Shown here: positions 46,579 through 59,228 of the stretch, piece by piece
Layout: each line of letters starts with the position of its first letter
Position numbering within the stretch: position 1 is the first letter of the stretch
Assembly (NCBI GenBank): GCA_965644295.1
Contig: CBFFRP010000372.1
Span: forward strand, 57,751 to 121,750
Direction: 5' to 3'
DNA: 64,000 nucleotides
DNA from: Paraphysomonas bandaiensis
Lineage: Eukaryota; Chrysophyceae
Notes under the pieces: model-generated
What the model was told of the DNA's origin: nothing
The model's database searches: none
Seen by the model: the letters and a program-made list of their open reading frames with translations, nothing else
Program-made: the position numbers and the translations under genes

Positions 46579-47151
46579 TACATACATACATACATACATA
46601 CATACATACATACATACATACATACATACATACATACATACATACATACATACATACATACATACATACATACATACATACATACATACATACATACATA
46701 CATACATACATACATACATACATACATACATACATACATACATACATACATACATACATACATACATACATACATACATACATACATACATACATACATA
46801 CATACATACATACATACATACATACATACATACATACATACATACATACATACATACATACATACATACATACATACATACATACATACATACATACATA
46901 CATACATACATACATACATACATACATACATACATACATACATACATACATACATACATACATACATACATACATACATACATACATACATACATACATA
47001 CATACATACATACATACATACATACATACATACATACATACATACATACATACATACATACATACATACATACATACATACATACATACATACATACATA
47101 CATACATACATACATACATACATACATACATACATACATACATACATACAT
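46579..47151. repeat. Pure (ACAT)n microsatellite, about 143 units
   Basis: About 573 bp of uninterrupted ACAT on the plus strand. It lacks stop codons in all six frames and therefore yields spurious ORFs of more than 200 codons. It ends 89 bp before the start codon of the S28 peptidase, so it occupies that gene's upstream region. The true array may be longer because such purity commonly defeats assembly. Confidence 0.97.
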
Positions 47152-47239
47152 CATCTGTGACGGTCTCTTTGTGGTACTATAATTATAGTTGTCTCCTCTG
47201 CACTCGACAACTATTACCCCTTCACCCCACATCATACCT

Positions 47240-48833
47240 ATGATTAAACTACTATCTCTCGCTCTCACAGCAACCACTGTATTATCTCTACGAGATCTCC
47301 CGGAGAGAGCTCGAGGGGGCATTGCATGGAAAAAACATTCCCTTCAGAACGCTATTGAACTAAAAAATTCCCAGCCGTTATACTGGAATTCAAAGGTGGA
47401 TCATTTTTCCAACTCAACTGATACATTCGTACAGAGGTATTATGTGGATAACCAGTACTGGGATGGTAAGGGCCCTGTTTTTTTTGAGATTGGTGGAGAG
47501 GGGACGTTAACAGGCCCCCCCGGGGGATATATGGCCACTCTAGCCAAGAAATACTCTGCACTTCTTGTTGCATTAGAACACAGGTGAATGGATGTTATTT
47601 TTTATGGGGAGGAGTTGAACTTGTTGTAGATTCTATGGTGAATCCATCCCCAATGGAAACTCGGAGACCTCCAACCTGAAGTACCTTGCTGTCGATCAGG
47701 CTCTTGCCGACCTGGCGTCTTTCATCGACTACTACAAGGTTTGTCTGATATCCCGTAATGTGGATGTACTTTAAAAAATCGTTAGGTTGAAGGTAAGACT
47801 GGAGACTCGCTGTGGTTCGTCTTCGGCGGCTCCTACCCTGGAGCATTGGCCTCGTGGTTCCGTCACTCTTATCCTGACCACTCTGTGGGGTCTCTTTCCT
47901 CATCGGGTGTGGTTAATTGCATTGTGGATTTCCCAGAGTTCGACATGCAGGTAACTGCAGCCATTGGAAATGAATGTGCGGACCAAATAAAGAGGATCCA
48001 AGGTGCCTTCGAGAGGACCATCGCCATGCCAGGTTAGCGTATTTTTATATTTGTCATTGAAATGCGTTATGCGTGCATTCGTAGGTGGATGGGATGCGGC
48101 GCTTGACATGTTCTATTGCGAGAAGGACATGTGGACTGAGGACTTCTACTACATGATCGCGGACAGCTGGTCTATGGCCGACCAGTACAGTTCCAAGTCC
48201 TCTTTATGTTCAGCCATTCTCTCTGTGGGCACCGACGCGGATGATGCAACCCTCACTAAGACATTCGCTGACTTTTCCAATTCCTACTGGGGAACCGATT
48301 TCTGCTCTGGTGGATTCTGTAAGTATATAGTTGTGTATGCGCTGTGTGCAATAATATTTTGCATTTTATTTGTAGACAACACTGAAGCTCTTGCTGACCC
48401 TGCCAGGTGGGACGTCAACTCTCGTTCTTGGCGTTGGCAGACTTGTTTTGAAGTTTCCTACTTCAATACTGCTCCTGCACAAGGATCTCTTCGTTCAAAG
48501 ACTGTGGACCTTGACTACCATCTAAAGCAATGTGCTTACATTTTCGGACAGAAGATGTTCCCTTCATCTGCCGCCATCAATAGGGAATACGGGGGTGCGT
48601 CTCCACTCGCCCACAATGTCTTCTATACCGACTTCGCTGATGATCCATGGCAGCGTGCTTCTGTTGATTACCCTGTGTCTTCTGATCAGCCTTATTCTCT
48701 GGCTATGTGCGACGACTGTGGACACTGTCTGGATCTGCACACACCCTCCGAATCCGACCCTCAGCAGCTCAAGGATACACGCGCTGAATTTGAGACTTAT
48801 CTCGCTAAGTGGCTGAATGAAGCTTCTGTCTAA
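47240..48833 (+). CDS. Secreted S28-family serine carboxypeptidase (PRCP/TSSP-like)
   Basis: ATG at 47240 opens a signal peptide (MIKLLSLALTATTVLS). Five exons are predicted with introns of about 45-60 nt; the first intron is 47584-47629. The mature enzyme shows DHFSNSTDTFVQRYYVDNQY, GPVFFEIGGEG, LEHRFYGES, the nucleophile in GGSYPG, the Asp in FYTDFADDPWQ and the His in CDDCGHCLDL. These are the S28 hallmarks of prolyl carboxypeptidase, DPP7 and thymus-specific serine protease, enzymes that trim Pro-containing peptides in lysosomes or outside the cell. The protein is about 455 residues, normal for the family. Cys pairs fit an extracellular or vacuolar protein. Confidence 0.92.
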
Positions 48834-50311
48834 ATTATTTGGGGTTTATCTGAAAAGATTTCGTAGCTTTTTAGCTGTCGTAAGTCGTCATCAAGAAGCA
48901 TAGCGGATTGTTATCTCGAGTGATATTTCGTGGCCGTATTATAAATGCAGACCGCTAAATTCAAGCTGCGCTTATGTAACTTGTCAGCTATTTTCATTCG
49001 AATAATAATCTACTACTTATTTATTATCCCCATTTTTATTGAAAACGCTTTTTTTACCTGATTTAGTCTCTACAGTGCGCTCATATCAGCACCAGGCAAA
49101 TATAGACATTCCATGACGACATTCAACTTCAAAATTCGATTCAACAGAAGCTCACTTCTATCTTAATTATGATGATGACAGTTATATGTACGTGATTTCA
49201 TTATATTACACAATTGTAGAGAAACCACAATCATGAGTTAAATCGTTAGACACTTCAAGTTATATTCTACCCTTCGTCTAATGATGTGGAAGATCATAAT
49301 AGTGTCAGTGCAAGCGACCTATTTTCACAGCCAGGACAACAGCCGTTGGGGGCACAATAAGAAGAATAAACACGTACTTCTTATTACAGCAAGAAGCAAG
49401 CTACTGATATAGCTATACAATCTAATTTTAAGCTTTCAACAACATCTGATTCTGAGGATAAGCTACAATTAAACCTAGGGATAAGGAGTATCTTCCCTTG
49501 TCTAAATCTTAAAACTCTGGCTTTTCGCCCTCGTTTCAAAATTTTGAGCGCGGGACGATATAGCCTCCTTATTGCCCGTGGTTAAATATTACTGTATTAT
49601 CATTAGAAGTAGAGTCTATTTAAACAACCACAGAGATCAAGGAACCTGCGAACTGCGAACAATCATGTACAAATGGAAATTCACAAACGATATAACTTTT
49701 CTGAATTATTACTAGTCACATATAAGGTTACATTATACTGCATCCCTCCCCTTAAGACAGGTAGCATTGGTAACATCACGGAAGTGTGTCGCATAGCATT
49801 CCTTGTTTAAAAGTCACCTCGTTCAAGATACAAGACGGTGCGATTCAGCAGTTCTAAATATCTAGGCGTCATACTCCTTTTACAAACTATCACTCTTTTT
49901 ACATCAACAGTTTCGGTCGTAGGGTACACGTCCTCCAAAAGAAACATATATTACTTGTTACATAATATACACAAAGTGAGGACCATACGACTATCAGAAA
50001 TTTGAAGACCTAATATGCACACACTGTATATGTGCCAAATCTATACTATACGTGCTTGAAGATTCAGGAGACTTGAGTGAGAATTTTTCGGTCTAAATAC
50101 ACAGTTAAACGAACCAATATATTACACGTTTGCATACTCACAGCTGGGGCATCTTGAATGCACAGTTGACAGGCCGCTTGCTTTTTACTATTCCCGGAAA
50201 CTGCATATATCCATCACTGCCATCTACAAGAGAGAGAAAGCGCAATATACCTTTGCATATATTCTCTCAATACAATCCTTCTGTTCTTCCTCTGCTAGTG
50301 GCCCCAGAACG
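48834..50311. other. AT-rich convergent intergenic region
   Basis: About 1.5 kb between the S28 peptidase and the end of the GT61 gene. No ORF with domain content is seen. Confidence 0.4.
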
Positions 50312-52954
50312 TCATTCTGCTTTATAGTATGAACACGAGTTGAGCAGGAATATGTAACGCAAGGTACACCTTCTCGACAGAAACGTTGGGGGAAGGAAAG
50401 ACCCTGATAAGGCCCCGTCCCCCAGGTTCAATATCTTGGATGTAGCCCGCTTTCTAAGTATTTCCTCATTAATAATAATGTATTCTCGATTTATATCGTA
50501 ATTGATACTCGCTTCTATGCGTACACGACAGATATATATTATGGTGATACCTGCTCTGTGCTGGGGATAGAGGCCAGACACTTGAGGCGCTCCAATCTAC
50601 ATATACAAAATAACCTTGATTTAACGAGATAAATGTAGACTTACGTGCAAGTAGAAGTATTGCCTTTAGCTTGAACCCTGCAACAAACTCAGGCAAACGC
50701 AGAACAGAGCACGACGCTTACTGGATCGCCAAGTCGGCAACTCTGTCTATTAGATCTTGAGGCAAAACGATATCTTCCTTTTCCTACAACACTGCATGAC
50801 CACACGGGCATACGACCATAGAAAAAATTCGACGCACTAAGCTTCAAATATGTCATACCTTGCAGAACGCTCTCACATCGACATGAATATAATTAGAATT
50901 AGCCATGAATGCCGTCTGTCCAGAAACAATTACTTGACATTAATAAAACACCGCTACACCTTCATAAATCCAGTGAATGCGTATGCAAAGAGCGCCTGCA
51001 GCTCAACCATGACTCCTCTACACATTGGTTAGGTTATAAACCAAAGTAGGACTGATACAAAAACTTACCCTTCAGGCATCATCACACAATTGGCTAGTCC
51101 AGCACCATGAACGCCTGGACAAGTTTAATAGAATGCTTAGTAGGTAATGTCCATAACTAATCCGTTCATACTACTATATATCGCACCTATACACATATCC
51201 ACTCCTGAGAACCTGCGCCAAAGATCCTCTGGTCCACGAATTCCCTACATACATAACCGTCATTAACATAATCGTGTACAAGGTGTTTACTAACATCAAA
51301 GTTACATATTTCTGCAGCGACGCCCTTCTTTCTTAAAGCTGCTTGTAGCGCCAGCTCGGAACTTGAGTGGAGGTTCCTGGAATTACGCACTGCCCAAGAA
51401 AAGTAACACAGCAGCACGGCAACCACTACAAGACTTACTTTTTTTTCCAGGAGTATTTCGAGATACTATTATTGCTTTTAGCGGTCTAGAGGCAGCGCGT
51501 GTGGTTGTCTTGGTATCATTTCCACCATTCGAATGGATTGGTTGAGAAAACACTCGGTCCAAAACTCTCTACATACAAATGTTTAAACGCTGTAGAGCTT
51601 TACATACTCCTACAAACCCGAAACACGAGATATACCGCTCTGCGAAGGCTCTCCAAAGAATCTCTGTAAAACACTTTCTGTCTAATACACGACCAGCAAA
51701 AGTCAAATACACACGTAACAGATTAGGCATCCACATAACGTACGGGGTAGTCCATGATAAGCGCCTAACACAGTATGGTCCGCCTGCAGACAAAAACAAG
51801 TGAGATGAATATTATATGCGTGGTGAGTGGGACCTTGGAGTAACCGTTTGGCTGGGTGGACATCCCCCTCGAAAAGAGTCTCCAGTGAACGAAATAAAGC
51901 TCCCACTTTCGCTTCAGCGCCCTATGCATCCACAGTTATATCATGAATGTAGTATCGGTATCGATGGAACAGAAAAGCTAACCTTGAATAGTAACAGGCT
52001 CCGTCTGGCGGTAAGAGGTTTGGGGTGTGCGATATGCTGGACTATTAGCTGGGTAACTACTGAGAAGACATTATCATTCACTAGAATAAAACAACGTGTT
52101 AGCGGAAAAGTCAAAAAATAATGCACATACATGTGTGGAAGGAATTTGTGGGAAGCCACGGAATCTGTACATATACAGTGGAGTTCCAAGTCTCAATGCA
52201 CCGGATACTCTAAGTGAATAAGGGCAGTCAGTAAGAAAGAAAACAAGTAAAAACCAAATACCATGGCTTTTTTTGAGTCCATAATCTTCAACTCAAGTCC
52301 TTTAAAAGCGGCCTGTTGAGTTCGGACGAGCAATGTCTTTAAGGGCGACAGATAGCCCTCCATCGTATTGACAAGGGATTTCGTCTGCGTATGGCCATTA
52401 CACATCTTAATGATAACCAATACAACACACCTCAGGGTCAGGGTCTATGAGGTGCACAGCTCCGTTCTCTAGTACGATGTGCTCCAGCTCAATTGGAGTG
52501 TTATGAAATACACTTAACGAAAACAAATAGTTATATTTCAGTCAAAGGACGCATTCTTGTTGACACACCATGCCAGAAAGGAGGTGCATCTTGGTCTAAT
52601 CACGGAAATGTTCGTATTTGAAAGGTAAACAGGAAGCATATCCGCTTCTTGTGGCTCTCCGAAAATACTAACAAGAGCCTCATTGATAGCTGCTCCTCCT
52701 TTCTTAGATAATGTGCCAGTGGACGAGACTTGAGTTGAACTGTGCTGCGGTTCCCTCTTTGGTCGACTTTGTTTGGGTCTTTGTTCTCTTTTAGGTTGTT
52801 TGGGAGATGAAGCAGTAATTTTATTCAGAGATTTTACAGCCTCTGAGGTGAGATGTCTTGTGTGTTGTAAGTTATGTATGTGACTATAGTTGACTGTATG
52901 AGTTGCAACACTAGTGCATGCTAATGCTATAACTATACAGAGGATTTGAAGCAT
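50312..52954 (-). CDS. GT61-family (DUF563) glycosyltransferase, multi-exon, secretory pathway
   Basis: ATG at 52954 gives an N-terminal hydrophobic signal or anchor (MLQILCIVIALACTSVA), then a basic, Pro/Ser-rich stem. At least ten short exons follow, with introns of about 40-60 nt. Recognisable pieces are IELEHIVLENGAVHLIDPDP, AIIVSRNTPGKK, RNSRNLHSSSELALQAALRK and, spliced, LWRRFSGVDMCIG then VHGAGLANCVMMPEG and GVMVELQALFAY. The S-R-x-N-x-x-x-x-x-x-N-x-x-E-L pattern followed by D-x-x-I-G-V-H-G-A-G-L-x-N and MPEG is the GT61 signature shared by EOGT, POMGNT2 and plant xylosyltransferases. Such enzymes add GlcNAc or xylose in the ER or Golgi; the acceptor is unknown. The exact exon borders, several central exons and the C terminus (stop at 50312 or later, towards 50140) remain uncertain. 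Confidence 0.75.
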
Positions 52955-53487
52955 TTGTATCACAGGTTATGGTATGGGATGGGTAGAGTCAGTGTGGAGG
53001 AGAGAGTGTGGCATTTTAGTATACTATTTTGAATTAACTGAACTTTAAGTGAACTGTTATGAAGATCCATACACTGCTGTAGCGTACATGTATAAGTACA
53101 CACTGCTGCATAGCGTACATCTATACGTACATGCTACATCTATACGTACTGCTGTAGCGTACATCTATACGTACATGCTACATCTATACGTACTGCTGTA
53201 GCGTACATCTATACGCACACACACTGCTGCTGTACATGTTGCATACACAGTATACGGTGCTGTTGATTGTATACAAACATACTTAATATACAGCCGTATT
53301 TTGCACTGTAGTAGTGCTGTATTCGTGTGATCTCTCGAAGGAAGACGAAGTGTGGTGTAGAATCCCTCAATATGCATATATACATGCATATACAGCCATA
53401 TACATACAGCCATATATCAGTCATACCTTTGCACTATAACACGCGCATGACTTCTAGACCTCTGGATACTTAACTGCATAGCACAGC
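52955..53487. promoter_or_regulatory. Divergent promoter region with minisatellite
   Basis: 530 bp between GT61 and ABCC starts. The part from 53080 to 53225 is a minisatellite (next entry). A second set of CATATA motifs (53371-53416) lies closer to the ABCC start. Confidence 0.4.
53080..53225. repeat. Minisatellite with about 44 bp period
   Basis: The motif CTGTAGCGTACATCTATACG occurs repeatedly, with a longer unit (GTAGCGTACATCTATACGTA followed by CATGCTACATCTATACGTAC) present twice in full and partly on both sides. GTAC, TACGTA and GCTAC elements alternate, giving local inverted symmetry. Confidence 0.7.
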
Positions 53488-56400
53488 ATGTCCAAGTACG
53501 AGAGATTTGATTTGGAGGATGAGGGGGTTGTCTCAGAGTCTCATGCGGTCTCAGGAGAGAGCACAGGAAGCTCATCATGTTCTATTGCATCCTTTTGGAA
53601 CACTATACTGTTTATGTGGATTAAACCCCTATTAGAACTAGGAAACAAACAACCACTTGACTTCTCTGACCTCTTTGAACTCTCACCGCATGACAGAGCG
53701 GTCAATATATATGCATCTTTCCTTAAGGCATGGAAGGCTCAAGTGTCCACTAAATCACAGCCTTCTTTAGTTATGGCATATGTTCACGCCTTTGGGTTTC
53801 CGTTTTTCATGGCTGGAGGACTGAAATTAATTCACGACATGTTGATATTTGTCGGCCCATTTCTCCTAAACCGAATTATATATTTTTTAGACGAGTCTGA
53901 TGAGCCATTATATGTGGGTCTTATATATGTGGCAGGACTATTTTTTTCGAATTTAGTAATGTCTCTCTGTCTCCGGCAGTACTTTTTCTGGTGTTATAGA
54001 GTGGGAATGCGCCTTCGGTCGGCCGTTGTGACGTCAGTTTTTGAAAAGTCCCTTGTCGTCTCGGCAGGGGTACTAAGTAGGAGAACCATCGGGGAAATAT
54101 CGAACCTCATGTCAGTTGACTCCACACGCCTTCAGACACTAACCAATTATCTTCATGCCATTTGGTACTCGTTCGTTCAGATTGCTCTAGCTCTATTCTT
54201 TTTATGGGGGCAAGTCGGGCCTGCGTGTCTTGGGGGTATCACAATTATCATCATTGCCATCCCTGTAACGCAACAGATATCTGCCCGACTCAAGAAAATT
54301 CAGAAAGAACTTAGTGAAGTGCGTGATGCCAGAGTGAAACTCAATAATGAAGTCCTTAGTGGCATGAAAGTGATAAAGTTCCAGGCATGGGAGCAGGAGT
54401 TCCAGTCTCGTATAGATGAGGCGAGGTCTCGGGAATTGGAAGTGTACCGCCGAGCCATATACCTACAGACGCTCTCCGGGGCAGTATACACCGCCCTACC
54501 ACTCAGTGTTGGTATATGTACCTTCACAGTCTATGTCTCTATGGGAAATGAGCTCGATGTGGCCACTGCGCTGACATCACTTGCTCTTTTTGAGATTCTG
54601 CGCTTCCCATTATTCATTCTTCCAATGGTCATCAACAACATCGTAGAGGCCCGTGTGTCCATAGATCGTGTACAGAGCTTTTTGCTGGAGCCAGAAAAAC
54701 GTCCAGTGCCCAGTGAGCCTCTTCGTGACACAGGTATTCTTTTTTCAAATGCGACCCTGGTGTACGAGAGCATAAAGCAGAGACTCTCTCCTCCTGTGTC
54801 AGAGCTTAGTCAAAGCGCTGCTTTCCTCTGCGATGCTCGGTCTAGCCCAACTCCGCCATCTGTTCCACGAGTACTGGCAGGTGCTCTTTATGTGGTACGG
54901 GGAGTGTGGTACTGCATCAGAGCGACTTATTCAGGTGCTGTGACGCTGTGCATGAAATGTTTCCTTGGTAAGTCACTGGCAACCCCTGCTAAGTCCATCA
55001 CCACTTCAGTCATGAGTGACGTGGAGTTCGAGCTATTAGTGCGACGGGCACAGGTAGAAGCTGCTGAAATGCGGCTACTGACCCTAGAAGAACAACAAAA
55101 GACAGGAAACTTTTCAAAAGTAAATTCCAGAGTTTCTAGAATGTCTGGAAGAAGTAGTCGCGCTCAGGGCCAGAAAGGAGTAAGAGGGGCGGATAGCCCT
55201 CTTCACACTCTGGGTAATGAAGGACAGCCAGAGAAAGACGGAAATACTGCGGAGGGGGACGTCGAACTCACAGTGGTCTCAGATGATAAGACAGAAGAAA
55301 TAGATGAGGGAAAAGATAGAGGTGAACGTTTACTGACTCTCTTCCGGGTATCGATGCAAGCGAGTAGAGGAGCTCTGCTCTGTATAGTAGGCAAGGTGGG
55401 CAGCGGGAAGAGTTCGATCTTGATGTCTCTATTGGGTGACATGCTTTGCGTATTGGGTGAAGTGGCCATTAGGGGTCGTGTAGCATATGTGGGTCAACGT
55501 CCCTTTATTCAGAACTGTACACTGAAGGAAAACATTCTTTTTGGGTGTGCTTATGACCAGGAAAAGTACGACAGGACTCTGAAGGTTTGTTGAAAAACAA
55601 TTTGTAAATTATTCTGAGCACATACCTAAACTCCTACATGTATGCGAAGTTGATATACCGTATGGCCTAAGATGTGTCCACGTTTACTAACAAGTGTCAT
55701 GTCACCTGTAGATGTGTGCTTTGCTCCCTGACCTTGAGGTTCTTCCTGCTGGTGACCAGACAGAAATCGGCGAGCGTGGCATTAATCTCAGCGGTGGTCA
55801 GAAAGCGAGAGTTGGTAAGTACCACTATCTACTATTGTCATATGTTCATCTATGTGCAGCACTAGCCAGGGCCGTTTATGCAGATACTGATGTTGTTCTG
55901 CTGGATGACCCCTTAGCTGCCGTTGATGCACATGTTGGACAACACCTCTTCGATGAGTGCGTTATGAGTCTGGTTGCAGCTAATAAGTGCGTTGTATTGG
56001 TGACGAACGCGCTACAGTTCATACGAGAGGCTACTGGTATAGTTGTGTTGGACGGAGGATGTGTTGTTGAGAGCGGGTCTTATGATGAGTTAATGGCTAG
56101 ACAAGGCCCATTCTGGGATATGATGGCCACCCACGCGGAGGGAATGTGTGCAGCTGACGACGCGAGGGCAATTCAGACATCATCTGATCCTGTTCATGAC
56201 AGCTCTTTGACTGGACTTGATGGAGAGAAGGGTAGTTCTGCTGATGGGGATGTGGGCACACCCGCCCGCACCAGGGGCCTCTCCACATCTTCAGCGAGTT
56301 CATCTTCCTCGAAGCACCAGGTGAAGGCAGAGAAGCAGAAAACCAATGCAGACTCGGGGAAGCTCATGAGTACGGAGGATAGGGAAGTTGGAAGTGTATC

Positions 56401-58511
56401 TCTGAAAGTTTATGGGAAATGGGCAATAGCCGCGGGAGGGCTCTATGCGGGCGTTATTATGATAGCTATATTTGCTTTTGGTGAATTCACTTCTGTGATG
56501 GCGTCTTATTGGCTATCATATTGGTCTGCACACAGAGATGATAACTCAGCTTGGTATTATCTTAAAATTTATATTGGCATCAACTGTGGAGTACTGGTGG
56601 TAATGACCTGTCGCGATCTATACACTGCTCTCGTTGGCTGGAGGGCGGGCAGACATCTCTTCGGGGGCATGATGGTCAGTGTGCTGCATGCCCCCATGGC
56701 TTTCTTTGGTATGTAGATGTGCTTCTTATGCTCTGCCCTATGTATACCTGTGTGTGTGTATCTTCATGGCTATTGAGCTGTATATATATACTCCATGCTG
56801 TTTAGTTTAGAGTGTGGGTCTGACGTATTTGTGATGATATGTAGACACAACTCCAATGGGACGCATTCTCAATAGGTGAGATGTTCTATGAGCTGTGATC
56901 CGTGTTGTCTGACTACTGTGTGATTGATCATCAGGTTCACAAAGGACGTGCTGACTGTAGATGTAGACATTCCTCGCACTGTGAAAATGTACCTTGGTAC
57001 GATGGCAAAAGTTGTCAGTACAGTACTGTACATTAGCATCATCACGCCGCTTTTTCTGCTTGGACTCGGACCGATCGCATTCTTCTATTACAAAGCACAG
57101 CAATACTTCATTAAAACTTCTCGGGAACTTACACGCTTGGATAGTGTAAGTCGGAGTCCGATATATGCCCTTTTTTCTGAAACACTGGATGGCCTCTCAA
57201 CTATTCGGGCATTCGGGTCAGTTTCTTGTTTTTGCTTCATATGGGTGTAATTTCGTCATGTTGTCAGGGAGGAACGCCGACTTACCAACAAGAGCAATGG
57301 GCTACTTGACGCCAACCAACGTGCGTACTTTTTGAATTTCTCAGCCAACTGCTGGCTGGGCGTGAGGCTAGAGCTTGCTGGAACCCTCATCATAACTTTT
57401 GCTGCCCTCTCCGCGGTGATCAGTCGTCAGTTTTATGTGCACGATACTGTGGAAAATCGTCACGAGTTTGCCGGCATGGCTGGTTTGGCAATATCATTGG
57501 CTCTTGGAGTCACTCAGTCTCTTAACTGGTCTGTACGAATGGCCTCTGACCTCGAGTCCCAGATGGTGGCTGTCGAAAGGGTGGAGTCCTTTGCGACTAT
57601 GGAGCAAGAAGCAGCCCATCTGAAGCCTCTCACCGACCCGTCAGATGAGTCGCACTGGCCCACAGAGGGCGAGTTGAAGTTAACTAACGTGTCCATGCGA
57701 TATAGACCTGATCTACCTCTGGTACTTGCTGGAGTAACTGTGCATATCAAACCTCGCGAGAAAGTAGGAATTGTTGGACGCACTGGGGCCGGAAAGTCGT
57801 CACTTGTGACAGCAATATTGCGGTTGGTTGAGATCAGTGGAGGAAAGATCGAGATAGATGGCGTGGATGTATCGACGCTCGGGTTGCGTACTCTACGGTC
57901 AGCAGTCGCTATCATCCCCCAGGACCCAGTACTTTTTTCTGGTACTGTCAGGAGCAATTTGGATCCCTTTAACCTCTATACTGACGGACAGTGTTGGGAG
58001 GTATCATTTGTGTATGATATTGAATTTACTTGAACTTCTTACGTCAATATCTCTGCTTTTTGTAGAGCATCCGGAGAACACAGTTGGCAGAGTCAATTCG
58101 TACTCTTCAAGATAGAGTGGAAGATAATGGTGCAAATTTCAGTGTGGGTCAGCGGCAACTCCTCTGCATTGCTCGTGCGCTCTTGTCAAAGGCGAAAGTC
58201 ATTATCATGGTCAGTAGTATGTGGCTGTGTTTATAATATAATATTGACTACTGCTTCAGGACGAAGCAACTGCTGCTGTTGATGTAGAGACCGATGCTGC
58301 CATACAGCAAACCATCCGAGAGGAATTTGCGTATGCCACATGCCTCACTGTGGCGCACCGGCTAAACACTATATTAGACAGTGATAAGGTGATGGTGATG
58401 GACAAAGGAAAGGTGGCTGAATACGACACACCTCAGAAACTTTTGGCTAACCCGAAGAGTCTCTTTTATGCCCTAGTAGAAAATTGGGAAGCCGTTGAAG
58501 ACGATGTGTGA
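53488..58511 (+). CDS. ABC transporter, subfamily C (MRP type), full length
   Basis: ATG at 53488; exon 1 runs to about 55584 and at least six more exons follow, with short introns (for example one inside KARV|ALARA, 55814-55860). The order is TMD1 (no TMD0), NBD1, TMD2, NBD2. NBD1 has Walker [12 protein letters not shown], signature [15 protein letters not shown] and Walker [16 protein letters not shown]2 has [11 protein letters not shown], the MRP-type [15 protein letters not shown] and [12 protein letters not shown] with the H-loop TVAHRLNTI. The MRP asymmetry (D in NBD1 Walker B, E in NBD2) is kept. Between the first strand of NBD1 ([10 protein letters not shown], residue 420) and the strand before Walker A (residue 625) lies an insertion of about 190 residues rich in Ser and charge. 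ABCC pumps export glutathione conjugates and other anions at plasma membrane or vacuole. TGA at 58509-58511. Confidence 0.93.
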
Positions 58512-58895
58512 ATCGTGATATAAAGAGGTGTGAGGATCGCCGAGTTTTACTCAGTGGTAGAGTAGGATAGTGTCAAGTATCGTGCCTCTTCCGTTGCTTG
58601 TAGTTCTCTTTGTTTTTCATACCCCGTACGTAATTGAGTTCACCGATAATGATTCGCAGAGGTAGCTGGCTATTAGGCCAATGGAATTATAACAATGTAC
58701 ATTGATTTAAGATGTACATGGAATAATATATAACAAAGTTGGATGTTAGCCACGAAGCAGTATATCGGTTATGTACTATTGCATAGTCGCGATTTCATAG
58801 ACATACATTAGAAACTAAATTACCTGTCTTCGTAACTATAAACTCACCCTCCCATTCAAAGAGCTCGTTTCTTCTACCAATGAAGATTTAATCTT
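58512..58895. other. Intergenic region
   Basis: AT-rich sequence with no gene between the ABCC stop and a transposon cluster. Confidence 0.4.
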
Positions 58896-59228
58896 AATAG
58901 TAGTAAGAAGAGCGTTGTGATTGTTAGAAAATGCAAAAGTGAACGATGAGTAATGAACACAGTAATGTAAGAAGCCCCTCAACAAAGTCGGACTCGCGCC
59001 TTTTCGTGGTGTTCTGGTTTCTGGCGGTTAAGTACCAGAGATATTTCTCCAGGAAACTAACGTGATCTGCATATATAGTCAGCAGATATTGTTCTGTCCA
59101 CTCATAGCCTAATGCTTGTGTGGTACAACAAGAGACACTAATAAGTGTCACTTATGTAGACTTTTTTGGGCCTCGACAAATAAACAGGCATCGGGGGTAT
59201 TGAGCTGCCTGCTGAAGTCAAGCATCCT
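58896..59228 (-). mobile_element. LTR remnant and LINE-like fragment next to copia element
   Basis: 58896-58965 resembles one end of the LTR-like repeats at 62081 and 62489 (TGTTGTGATTATTAGAA and AGTAATGAACAC). 58977-59200 matches two separated pieces of the 36-38 kb element: 36107-36180 and 37905-38040, here joined at a shared GGAAACT. On the minus strand it encodes TTQALGYEWTEQYLLT, parallel to TTQAFGYEWAEEYLLT at 37561-38001. The copia coding sequence runs into this fragment at about 59228, which truncates it. Confidence 0.6.

Noticed and set aside
46458-47322. Long ORFs of 200-268 codons reading MYVC or IHTY repeats
   Set aside because: They are produced by the stop-free ACAT microsatellite in every frame, with no independent coding content.
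53209-53424. ORFs over the minisatellite
   Set aside because: Their reading arises from the repeated TACATCTATACG unit and has no protein-like character.
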